Positions 37,748-47,567 of a DNA stretch of 64,000 bases are shown one piece after another; positions within the stretch are counted from its first letter, which is position 1; each line of letters begins with the position of its first letter. A model generated the notes under the pieces. That model saw only the letters and a program-made list of their open reading frames with translations. It had not been told where the DNA came from and ran no database searches. The stretch is taken from contig JASJBX010000055.1 of NCBI GenBank assembly GCA_030066295.1, positions 1 to 64,000 of the forward strand, written 5' to 3'. Both the position numbers and the translations under genes were made by a program. This DNA is from Crocosphaera sp. GTDB taxonomy: Bacteria > Cyanobacteriota > Cyanobacteriia > Cyanobacteriales > Microcystaceae.

Positions 37748-39127
37748 ATGACTGCAACTATCAAAATTAATCCCTATCTCTCAGGAAATTTTGCCCCCAT
37801 TAGCCAAGAAATGACTGCTAACAATTTAACCGTAATTGGAGAAATTCCTCGCAATTTAAAGGGAATGTTCCTCAGAAACGGACCGAACCCCCAGTTTAGC
37901 CCCATAGGGCAATATCATTGGTTTGATGGGGATGGTATGATTCATGGGGTACAAATAGAGGAGGGGACAGCATCCTACCGTAACCGCTTTGTTCAAACCC
38001 CTGGCTATAACTTGGAAAAAGAGGCCAACCAACCCCTCTGGACAGGGATGCTAGAACCGCCCCAAATGGATAACCCTTATGGCCCCTCGAAAAACACCGC
38101 TAACACCGCTCTAGTTTACCATTCTGGTCGTCTTCTGGCACTTTGGGAAGGGGGTGAACCCCATGCTTTAACGGTTCCTGAATTGGATACGTTGGGACCC
38201 CACACTTTTGAGGGTAAGTTAAGGTTCCCTTTTACGGCCCATCCAAAAATTGATCCGTCGACGGGAGAAATGATGTTTTTTGGCTATTCTATCGCCCAAC
38301 CTCCCTATGTACAATACGGCATTATTTCCCCCCAGGGAGAGTTAATAAAAACTGTTGCGATTGACTTACCGATTGGGGTAATGATGCACGATTTTGCCAT
38401 TACTGAAAACTATACTATTTTTCTTGATCTTCCTTTGACGTTTCGCCCTGAAAGAATGCAAAAGGGAGAACCTCCCTTACAGTTTGAACATAACCAACCG
38501 TCCCGTTTTGGTATTCTTCCCAGACAAGGAAATAATGAGGATATACGCTGGTTTGAAAGCAATGCTTGTTACATTTTCCATACCCTCAATGCCTATGAAG
38601 AAGGGGAAGAAATTGTTTTAATTGCTTGTCGCATGACTGGGACAACGGTATTAGGAGAAGCCAAAGAGAAAATTAAAGATTCAGATATTCCTTACCTTCA
38701 TGAATGGCGTTTTAATCTGAAAACAGGGGAAGTCACAGAACAGTCTTTATGTAATGTCCCCTCAGAATTTCCCCGTATTAATGAACAATATACAGGCAGA
38801 AAAAACCGTTACGGTTATTCAGGGAAAATGGCAGAGTCTTCTGAACCGAAATTTGATGGTATTGTTAAACACGATTTTGAACAAGGCGGCTTTGAAATTC
38901 ATCATTTTGGTCCCCATAAATACGGCGGCGAACCGATTTTTGCCCCTAACCCCACCGCAGAAACAGAAGATGACGGATGGTTACTGACTTTTGTTCATGA
39001 TGAAGTGTCTAAACTATCAGAATTAGTGATTATTGATGCTCAAGATTTTACCGCATCTCCTCTGGCCAAGATACAAATTCCTCAGCGAGTTCCCTATGGA
39101 TTTCATGGTACATGGTTAAGCCAATAA
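37748..39127 (+). CDS. Carotenoid oxygenase (RPE65/CCD family)
   Basis: GMFLRNGPNPQF...YHWFDGDGMIHGVQ...MHDFAITENYTIFLDLPL...VPYGFHGTWL. Confidence 0.95.
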   Translation: MTATIKINPYLSGNFAPISQEMTANNLTVIGEIPRNLKGMFLRNGPNPQFSPIGQYHWFDGDGMIHGVQIEEGTASYRNRFVQTPGYNLEKEANQPLWTGMLEPPQMDNPYGPSKNTANTALVYHSGRLLALWEGGEPHALTVPELDTLGPHTFEGKLRFPFTAHPKIDPSTGEMMFFGYSIAQPPYVQYGIISPQGELIKTVAIDLPIGVMMHDFAITENYTIFLDLPLTFRPERMQKGEPPLQFEHNQPSRFGILPRQGNNEDIRWFESNACYIFHTLNAYEEGEEIVLIACRMTGTTVLGEAKEKIKDSDIPYLHEWRFNLKTGEVTEQSLCNVPSEFPRINEQYTGRKNRYGYSGKMAESSEPKFDGIVKHDFEQGGFEIHHFGPHKYGGEPIFAPNPTAETEDDGWLLTFVHDEVSKLSELVIIDAQDFTASPLAKIQIPQRVPYGFHGTWLSQ

Positions 39128-39151
39128 TCGAACTTGCATCACAAAAATTAT

Positions 39152-39176
39152 CCCCAAGAATCAATGATTCTTGGGG
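39152..39176 (+). terminator. Stem-loop, probable terminator
   Basis: CCCCAAGAATCA-ATGATTCTTGGGG strong hairpin after the carotenoid oxygenase; the following T-tract is weak. Confidence 0.5.
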
Positions 39177-39496
39177 TGATTTAATTATATGCCAGCCTTA
39201 TATATGAGTGGCTGACGGCTTTTATCTTATGTCTCTATTGTAAAGTTATGTATCGCAATTTCAGTATTTCTTTATGTTTTCTTAAGATTTCAACCCTAGC
39301 CCTAATCCTAAACCCGCTGATTATTAATAAGCAAATATGATTGACTCACTTAATTTTTTGATAGGGTTTCCCTACTAAAAGTCGCAAAAAAATGATTAGG
39401 TATTAGATACGATAGTAGAAAAAGATACTATTATTATATAATGTTGAGCAAGTCCAGATTAATAGCATCCCTGAATCCCTTATTCTGACAAATCTT

Positions 39497-42070
39497 ATGA
39501 GTCTAAAGAATTTTGATAGCGAAGACAATAACCGTAAATTTGAACTACCTGGAGCTAAACCCCATTATAACCCCGATCGCTACGGACAAGTCAACCATAT
39601 TTTTCTTGATTTAAGCCTAGATATTCCTCATCAAAGCTTCAGAGGAACTTGTCATATTACTTTAACCCCTGTACGTTCCGAAATCAATCAATTAACCCTT
39701 GATGCGGTTGATTTAAACATCGATTCTGTGTTCATCAACGAAGTGAATCAACCCTTTGATTATAACCAAGAAAAATTAACTATTCATCTTCTCCAACCCA
39801 CCCAAGAAAATGCAATTAAAATCAGTATTAATTATCATGTAGAAAACCCTCAAAGGGGACTTTATTTTGTTACCCCTGATCAATATTATCCTCATAAACC
39901 CACTCAAGTTTGGACGCAAGGGGAAGATGAAGATTCAAGGTTTTGGTTCCCCTGTTTTGACTATCCCGGACAGTTAGCTACCTCAGAAATTAAAGTTAAA
40001 GTTCCTAACAACTTTATGGCTATTTCTAACGGGGAATTAATTCATCAAGAAACCCTAGGAGAAGAAACCATTTATCATTGGTTCCAAAAACAGGTTCATC
40101 CTACTTATTTAATGACCTTAGCTGTGGGAGAATTTAGTGAAATTAAAGACGAATGGAAGGGGATTCCGGTTACTTACTATCTAGAAAAAGGAAAAGAAGA
40201 ACAAGGTAAAATCAGTATGGGGAAAACACCTCAAATGATCGAGTATTTTTCTGCTAAATTTGGCTATAACTATCCTTTCCCTAAATACGCTCAAGTTTGT
40301 GTTAATGACTTCATCTTTGGAGGGATGGAAAACACTTCAACTACCCTCTTAACTGATCGCTGTTTACTAGATAAAAAAGCCTTAAAAGATAGACCCTTTA
40401 CCGAAAGTTTAGTCGCCCATGAATTAGCCCATCAATGGTTTGGTGATTTAGTAGTAATTAAACACTGGTCTCACGCTTGGATCAAAGAAGGAATGGCCTC
40501 TTATTCTGAGGTTTTATGGACAGAACATGAATATGGAAAAGATGAGGCTGCTTATTATTTATTAAACGAAGCAAGAAGTTATTTGGATGAAGATTCTTCC
40601 CGTTATCGTCGCCCTATTGTGACGAATGTTTATCGAGAAGCCATCGAATTATATGATCGCCATTTATACGAAAAAGGGGCTTGTGTTTATCACATGATTC
40701 GAGGCATTTTAGGGGAAGAATTGTTTGATAAAGCCGTTCATACTTTTGTCAATAATCATGCCCATAAAACGGTAGAAACCATTGACTTATTAAGGGCAAT
40801 AGAAATCGCTACTGGGTATAATTTACTGTTCCTCTTTGATCAATATGTTTTCCGAGGGGGACATCCTGATTATAAAGTTAGTTATAGCTGGGATAATGAC
40901 AATAATCTCGCTAAATTAACGGTTACTCAAACCCAAGTAAAGGAAGAAGACGGCAAAAGTAAAAATAGTTTTGATCTAAAAATACCCATAGGTTTTGGCT
41001 ATAAAAATTTAGCTATGAAAACCTTTACGTTGCGTATTCATGAAAAACAGCAAACCTTTTATTTTCCCCTAGAAACTAAGCCTGATTTTATTAGTTTTGA
41101 TGTTAAGAACTACTTCTTAAAAACCGTAGAATTAGACTATCCCATAGGGGAATTAAAAGCCCAACTTAGCCACGATCCCGATCCCGTTTCTCGTATTTAT
41201 GCAGCCATTGCTATTGGCAAAAAAGGCAACCTAGAAGCCATTAAAAGTTTAGAAGAAGCCTTGACAGATGATCCCTTTTGGGGGGTGAGATTAGAAGCAG
41301 CCAAACAGTTAGGAAAAATCAGCTTAGACCAAGCAGGAGAAGCCTTAAAAAAAGGGTTATCTGATGATCAGGCTAAAGTCCGTCGGGCGGTTATTGAGAG
41401 TTTAGGAAAAATCAAAAACAACCACTGTTATGATACCTTAAAAACTGCTCTAGAAACTGAAGATAAAAGCTACTATTGTGAAGCAGCGATCGCTAGTAGT
41501 CTAGGGTCTATCTTATCGGGTACTTTAAAAGAGAAAACCCCAGAAGTGATTGAGTTGTTAGAAAACGTCTTAGAAACCCGTTCAGGTTGGAATGAAGTGG
41601 TAAGGTCAGGGGCAATTACCGGGTTAAGTAAACTGACAACAAATACCGATGCAGTGGATGTGATTATGGATTATACAAAATTAGGAACACCTCAAGCGTT
41701 AAGATTAGCAGCAATTCGTGGCTTAGGGGCTATTTCTACAGGTCAAACCCCCAATAAATTAGAGGAAATTCTTGATAGTTTAGAATCTATTTCTCAAGAA
41801 AGCTTCTTCTTGACGCAAGTGGCTGTTACCACAGCATTAGGACAGATGGAAACCCCAAAAGCCATTACTATTTTGCAGAGTTTAGCTGATAGAACTCCTG
41901 ATGGACGAGTTAAAAGAAAAGCAGAAGAAGCTATCAAAAAAGTCCAGAAAAAATTAGGTTCAGATCAAGGAATTAAATCTTTACGAGATGAACTGGAAAA
42001 ACTAAAACAAGAAAACCAAGAATTACAGAGTCGCATTGCCAACCTAGAAGCAAAAAATAGTGAATCATAA
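39497..42070 (+). CDS. M1-family aminopeptidase with C-terminal HEAT repeats
   Basis: GGMENTSTT, HELAHQWFGDLVVIKHWSHAWIKEGMASY, then HEAT repeats and a short coiled coil. Confidence 0.93.
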   Translation: MSLKNFDSEDNNRKFELPGAKPHYNPDRYGQVNHIFLDLSLDIPHQSFRGTCHITLTPVRSEINQLTLDAVDLNIDSVFINEVNQPFDYNQEKLTIHLLQPTQENAIKISINYHVENPQRGLYFVTPDQYYPHKPTQVWTQGEDEDSRFWFPCFDYPGQLATSEIKVKVPNNFMAISNGELIHQETLGEETIYHWFQKQVHPTYLMTLAVGEFSEIKDEWKGIPVTYYLEKGKEEQGKISMGKTPQMIEYFSAKFGYNYPFPKYAQVCVNDFIFGGMENTSTTLLTDRCLLDKKALKDRPFTESLVAHELAHQWFGDLVVIKHWSHAWIKEGMASYSEVLWTEHEYGKDEAAYYLLNEARSYLDEDSSRYRRPIVTNVYREAIELYDRHLYEKGACVYHMIRGILGEELFDKAVHTFVNNHAHKTVETIDLLRAIEIATGYNLLFLFDQYVFRGGHPDYKVSYSWDNDNNLAKLTVTQTQVKEEDGKSKNSFDLKIPIGFGYKNLAMKTFTLRIHEKQQTFYFPLETKPDFISFDVKNYFLKTVELDYPIGELKAQLSHDPDPVSRIYAAIAIGKKGNLEAIKSLEEALTDDPFWGVRLEAAKQLGKISLDQAGEALKKGLSDDQAKVRRAVIESLGKIKNNHCYDTLKTALETEDKSYYCEAAIASSLGSILSGTLKEKTPEVIELLENVLETRSGWNEVVRSGAITGLSKLTTNTDAVDVIMDYTKLGTPQALRLAAIRGLGAISTGQTPNKLEEILDSLESISQESFFLTQVAVTTALGQMETPKAITILQSLADRTPDGRVKRKAEEAIKKVQKKLGSDQGIKSLRDELEKLKQENQELQSRIANLEAKNSES

Positions 42071-42372
42071 GGGATAGCTTTTTCCTTATCCAAAGTCTTG
42101 ATATTTTTATCAAGAAATCGATATTAGTTGTTACAAGTGAGGTATTGTAAACATTCAACAGAAACATAGTCATATATAGTCAAGTCGAGACAAATATTTT
42201 AAGTTTGTTTGTACTCAATTAGAGTCTCCTTGACAAAAATTAATGACTCCTTTGAGTTGCTTAATGGTACAATTAAACCGGACTAATAATGCTCACACTT
42301 ACATAATACTTAATTAACAAATAATTAGGAATTAGTCGTCAGATAACTTTCCTTCATTTAAGCAATTAATTT

Positions 42373-43599
42373 ATGAGATTAGTTGAGAGACATATTATTC
42401 AAAAAAATCATCGGTTTTACTCTGAAATTGACCGACTCTGTTTCTTATCTAAAAATCTCTATAATTATGCTAATTATTTAGTTCGTCAGTCTTTTATATT
42501 TGAACACACTTACCGTAACTATCATGATCTTCAAAAGACTCTACAAAATCAACCAGACTATCAAGCCATTCCCGCTAAGGTTTCTCAACAAGTTTTGATG
42601 ATAATTGAGAGAAACTGGAAGAGTTTTTTAGCCGCTAATAACGCTTACAAAGAAACCCCATCAAAATTTAAAGGCCGTCCTCATCTTCCTGGGTATAAAC
42701 ATAAAATGAAAGGAAGAAATGTGGTGGTTTATACAAAACAAGCTATCAGCAAAAAACAACTCTTAAAAGGTTTGATTAATCCCAGTAAAACCGAGATTTA
42801 CCTAAAAACCAAGATAGATGCCTCAAAAATAAAACAAGTTCGCCTTGTCCCTAAACTTAACCATTATGTAATTGAGGTCATTTATGAAGCAGATAAAACA
42901 CAATACGAGTTAGAAGAGAATCGTTGCGCTAGTATTGAAATTGGTTTAAACAATTTAGCTACATTAACTTTCAATCAAGCCGGAATTAAACCGCTCTTGA
43001 TAAATGGCAAACCGTTAAAATCCATCAATCAATACTATAATAAAGTCAAAAGCTCTTTACAATCTCTTTTAGGAGAAAATCAATCGAGTAAGAAACTAAA
43101 AAAGCTTTGTAATAAAAGAGAATTCAAAATCAATGATTATCTCCACAAAGCATCTCGTTTGATTATTGATACTCTGATTAATCAGAAAATAGCTACTCTG
43201 ATAATTGGTCATAATACAGAATGGAAACAGAAGATTAATTTAGGAAGAAGAAACAATCAAAACTTTGTATCTATTCCCTATAATAAGTTAATCGAAATGT
43301 TATCTTATAAAGCAGAGATGGTAGGAATCACGGTAATTATTACTGAAGAATCTTATACATCAAAAGCTTCCTTTCTCGATAACGACTGTCTCCCTGTTTA
43401 CCAGAAAGACCAAAAAAATCAAGTAACTTTTTCAGGAAAAAGAGTACAAAGAGGTTTGTATCGTACCGCAAGAAGAAAATTGATTAATGCTGATGTTAAC
43501 GGTTCGTTGAACATCATGAGAAAAGCAGTCCCAAACGCCTTTGGCTATGGGATAGAGGGTGTTGTAGTTCACCCAGTCAGGGTCACACCGGCAAAATAA
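42373..43599 (+). mobile_element. tnpB: IS200/IS605-family TnpB-like RNA-guided nuclease homologue, full length
   Basis: SIEIGLNNLATLTF (RuvC-I with E), LIIGHNTEWKQKINLGRRNNQNFVSIPYNKLIEMLSYKAEMVGITVIITEESYTSKASFLD, INADVNGSLNIMRK (RuvC-III D). Confidence 0.93.
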
Positions 43600-43633
43600 G
43601 GATATGTCATATTTGACTATATTTTTATGAACT

Positions 43634-43807
43634 ATGCTGACAACCACCCAACTCGATAATGGTCTTCTTAACAATTATGCAGTAGAACCTCAAGTCTACT
43701 ATGCCGGAACCCCTGCCCCTTATCAACAACGTCGCTATTTAATTAAAGGGGCGATCGCTGTGTTATTCTTGATTAGCTTAGTTATACTTTCAATGATGGT
43801 TAGCTAA
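43634..43807 (+). CDS. psb34: Psb34-like single-TM photosystem II assembly protein (57 aa, not in ORF track)
   Basis: Translation MLTTTQLDNGLLNNYAVEPQVYYAGTPAPYQQRRYLIKGAIAVLFLISLVILSMMVS*; RLNNYA-like and single-TM pattern of Ssl1498/Psb34. Confidence 0.75.
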   Translation: MLTTTQLDNGLLNNYAVEPQVYYAGTPAPYQQRRYLIKGAIAVLFLISLVILSMMVS

Positions 43808-43828
43808 AAATTACTGTCTTGCTGATGC

Positions 43829-43856
43829 AAAAACCTCAGTTTTTCTGGGGTTTTTA
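43829..43856 (+). terminator. Rho-independent terminator after psb34
   Basis: AAAACCTCAG-TTTTT-CTGGGGTTTTT hairpin. Confidence 0.75.
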
Positions 43857-44130
43857 CCGTTTCTTTCTGACAGTCGAACCAACGGTTATTCCATACCATC
43901 AAATCATGAACAAGAAAGAGAAGAATAGGAATTTTCTTAACATTTGCTTCATAAAGATTGTTTTAGGGTTCACTCAACAAGAGATTTCTGCTTGGTGAAT
44001 TTTTGATGATCAAATAGTAAAGTTTTGCGAGTCTAAAGATGAGCTAATTCCTGTTAAAGTTATAATGAACATGAAGACTCAGGGTAATGGATGAGTTTGC
44101 TTCGATTTGTTAACTATTTAAGGAATGATT

Positions 44131-44421
44131 ATGGCCAAAGAGAAAGTTATTCAATTTTTAGGTGAGGCTGCCAAAAATCAAAGCCTCAAAGATAAATTAC
44201 ACGCTGTCAAGAACCAAGATGAATTAACCTCATTAGCAAAAGAAGAAGGATTTGAATTTGCTTCTGAACACGTTGATGAAGTCTTAGACGAATTAAAACA
44301 AAAGCCTGGCTTTTTTGGTAAATTAGCTGAAGCGATCGCTGAAGCCTTTAGTCCTGATCATGACAATGTTCCCCCTTCTATCGGTGTACAACCTTATAGT
44401 GGGGACTCTAACTCTCGCTAA
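44131..44421 (+). CDS. Nif11-like domain small protein
   Basis: KEKVIQFLGEAAKNQSLKDKLHAVKNQDELTSLAKEEGFEFASEHVDEVLDEL matches the Nif11 pattern. Confidence 0.75.
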   Translation: MAKEKVIQFLGEAAKNQSLKDKLHAVKNQDELTSLAKEEGFEFASEHVDEVLDELKQKPGFFGKLAEAIAEAFSPDHDNVPPSIGVQPYSGDSNSR

Positions 44422-44467
44422 AAAAGGGTCAATATAAGACAGACAACAGTCATTCTTTTTGTTTATG

Positions 44468-47413
44468 CTAGAGTGGCTTGTCTGTTTTTTTTCTCAGCAG
44501 AAACCGCCCTAACTCTCCTATCCATAGAACGATGGAAGTTCCGAAAATAATCCATAACCAATCTCTCCAAGAAAGGGAAACCGTTCTAAATATTTTCCCT
44601 CCCCATTGGACGATACAAATTTGTCCCAAAAAGATCATAGTAGCAATGGCTAAAAAAGCTTTATTTTCTCCTAACCCTTGCCAAAACCATTGTTGTAAAC
44701 CAAACGAACGAGTATTAAATAGGTTCCAAAATTGTAGAAAAACAAAAACAGCAAAAAAGATCGAGAGTTCGTAAGTATTTACGGTTCCGTCCCTCTCTAA
44801 ATAAGCTAAAAATCCTATTAAAAATAGGAAAAAAATTAAGCCTGTACCTGTAATAATTTTCAACATCTGAGGAGAAATAATAAAATTTTGGGGATGACGA
44901 GGGGGTTGATTCATCACTGTTTTTCGGGGGGGATCGGTCGCTAACGCTAAAGCGGCAAAAGTATCCATAATTAAATTGATCCATAACATTTGTGTTACAG
45001 TTAAGGGCAAAGAAACACCAATAAATAAACCGAAAAAAGCAATGCCTAAAGCAACAATATTAATGGTTAATTGAAAGAGCAAAAATCGTTGAATATTTTC
45101 ATATAATGATCGTCCCCAGAGGACAGCCGTGACAATACTATTAAAAGAATCATCCAATAAAATAATATCACTGGCTTCTTTGGCAATAGCCGTTCCACTG
45201 CCCATTGATAGCCCAACCTGGGCCTGTTTTAAAGCAGCAGCATCATTGGTTCCATCCCCTGTCACTGCTACAACTTCCCCATTTTCTTGTAATAGTTTAA
45301 CTAATCTGAGTTTATCTAATGGTGTGGCTCTTGATAGCACTTTTAAGGTTTTTATAATCTCCTTGGCTTCCCCATCATTAAGCTGATTAAAGGCTTGACC
45401 AGTTAGATGATAATTAGGAGAATTATTTTGATTTTGGGGGGGATATAAGTTTATTTGTTTGGCAATTTCTTCGGCTGTTTTTTGACTATCTCCTGTAACA
45501 AGTTTTATCTCAATTCCTGCATTCAAGCAACTTTTAATCGCTTTTTTGACATCGGGACGCAAGGGATCAGTAATGGCCAAAAATCCTAACCAAATTAATT
45601 CCTTACTTAACGGCTGAATATTTTCTTCTTTGACCTCAATCTCTACATAATTATAAGCCAGTCCCAAAACTCTCATGCCTCTTTCTTGATATTTTTGTAA
45701 GGTTTGTACCCATTGATTTTGATTGTCTAAATTTTTAATACCCTCTGATGTTAATTGTTGAGAACAGCGAGATAAAATAATTTCTGGTGCGCCCTTTAAA
45801 TAGATAATATTTCCTGAAATAACACTAGATTTACCTACCGTAGCCATATATTTATTTTCAGGAGAAAATGGTAATTGATCCATTATTTCAAAATGATGAC
45901 GATAGGGAAGATAGTCGATATTTTGACGATTTAACCAGAATAATAACGCCGTTTCTGTCACATTACCAAGAGGAGAAAATTCCCCTTGAGATGTCCTTTC
46001 TAAATCTGCGGTACTGTTAGCAGCAATCCCTTCGTAGATCAAATTTTGATAAACTTCTTTTTGGCTATAATTTGAACAATTTAAACAAGGAAAATCAGCA
46101 ACTTCAACCTGCATTTTGTTTTGGGTTAGGGTTCCTGTTTTATCAGAACAAATCACTGTGGCAGCCCCAATGGTTTCGCAAGCGTGCATTCGTCTAACTA
46201 AATTATTAGTAGCAGCCATTTTTCCCATACTATAAGCAAGGGATAACGTGACACTCATCGCTAACCCTTCAGGGACAGCCACCACGATGATTGTCACAGC
46301 AACCATAAAATAATTTAAGAGGAGAATTCCCACTGATGGAGGTAAGAAAATATCATTAAAATTATCCATCCATCCCCGATAATAAAAATAAGAAATACCA
46401 CCTAAAAAAATAAGTAATCCACTCCCTAAACTCATTAACCATGAGCTTAAAAAATCAGGAAATTCAACAGCTAGATCAAAAGATTTTAATCCTTCTTCAA
46501 TTAGAGAAATTCCCATAGGAAGTAAAATAATTGTACTGCTAATAATCACTAAAAATAAGAAACAGTTTTGGGGTAAATTGAGAACAATTTGCTCAGTGAT
46601 AAATCCTTGAAACAAGAGAGCGAAAAAAGTCAATCCTGCCATCAATAAGCCAATCATACCGATTAATTGACTTAACTTTTCTAACTGAAGATTTAACGGG
46701 GTTAATTGACCCTCTTTAATAGAACTAACCGCTTGAGCTAGTTGTCCAATTTCACTGCGATCGCCCACAGCCGTCACCTGGAAAACCCCATGACCTTGCG
46801 CGACCATAGTGCTACGATAAACTTGAAAAGGTGGATAGGTTTTCTGAGGATAATGATGAGGTTTAAAGGAAGATTTTGGCAGCTTTTTAACCGCCTTAGA
46901 CTCCCCAGTAATTTTGGCTTGATCTACCAATAAACTGACTGATTCCAATAATTCACCATCAGCAGGAACTTCATTTCCTTGTTCAATATAAACCAAATCT
47001 CCCACCACTAAATCTTGACGAGAAATCTGAGTAAATTTATGGTCACGAATCACCTTAATAGGGGTTTGCTCGTAAACATTATTGAGTAAATCAAACGCTT
47101 TATTGGCCTGATATTCATTAAGAAAAGCAAGGGTTGTTGCTAAAAAAATCGCCATTAAAATCCCCAAAGCTTCCGCATATTCTCCTTCAATCATGCCCAC
47201 AACCAAAGCAATAATCGCAGCAATCATTAAAACACGAATGACTGGATCATTAAACTTATCTAAATATAGTAACCACCAAGGGTTTTGTGGAGGCGGGGTT
47301 AAAATATTGCTACCATAATAATCACGATTGAATCGGACTTGCTCGGACGTTAAGCCACGATAAATTAAAGGGCGATCGCTTGTGTCAGGGGAAATCATCC
47401 CAGTCCTCTGCAT
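44468..47413 (-). CDS. Cation-transporting P-type ATPase (P2, Ca2+-ATPase-like)
   Basis: ICSDKTGTLTQNKM, VAVTGDGTNDAAALKQAQVG, VTIIVVAVPEGLAMSVTLSLAYSM. Confidence 0.95.
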   Translation of the reverse strand: MQRTGMISPDTSDRPLIYRGLTSEQVRFNRDYYGSNILTPPPQNPWWLLYLDKFNDPVIRVLMIAAIIALVVGMIEGEYAEALGILMAIFLATTLAFLNEYQANKAFDLLNNVYEQTPIKVIRDHKFTQISRQDLVVGDLVYIEQGNEVPADGELLESVSLLVDQAKITGESKAVKKLPKSSFKPHHYPQKTYPPFQVYRSTMVAQGHGVFQVTAVGDRSEIGQLAQAVSSIKEGQLTPLNLQLEKLSQLIGMIGLLMAGLTFFALLFQGFITEQIVLNLPQNCFLFLVIISSTIILLPMGISLIEEGLKSFDLAVEFPDFLSSWLMSLGSGLLIFLGGISYFYYRGWMDNFNDIFLPPSVGILLLNYFMVAVTIIVVAVPEGLAMSVTLSLAYSMGKMAATNNLVRRMHACETIGAATVICSDKTGTLTQNKMQVEVADFPCLNCSNYSQKEVYQNLIYEGIAANSTADLERTSQGEFSPLGNVTETALLFWLNRQNIDYLPYRHHFEIMDQLPFSPENKYMATVGKSSVISGNIIYLKGAPEIILSRCSQQLTSEGIKNLDNQNQWVQTLQKYQERGMRVLGLAYNYVEIEVKEENIQPLSKELIWLGFLAITDPLRPDVKKAIKSCLNAGIEIKLVTGDSQKTAEEIAKQINLYPPQNQNNSPNYHLTGQAFNQLNDGEAKEIIKTLKVLSRATPLDKLRLVKLLQENGEVVAVTGDGTNDAAALKQAQVGLSMGSGTAIAKEASDIILLDDSFNSIVTAVLWGRSLYENIQRFLLFQLTINIVALGIAFFGLFIGVSLPLTVTQMLWINLIMDTFAALALATDPPRKTVMNQPPRHPQNFIISPQMLKIITGTGLIFFLFLIGFLAYLERDGTVNTYELSIFFAVFVFLQFWNLFNTRSFGLQQWFWQGLGENKAFLAIATMIFLGQICIVQWGGKIFRTVSLSWRDWLWIIFGTSIVLWIGELGRFLLRKKTDKPL

Positions 47414-47567
47414 AGTATTTCTTTCATCATAACGAGCCGTTCGAGCTAAGTCAGAGAATTGTTGAGATTAATTGACGGTAAGAGAGAACAGGGGGATGAT
47501 AAAAGAAGGCAGATTGTAGCAAGAGCAAGACGTTAACAGCAATTTTTAGTCACTGGTGTAATCATTT

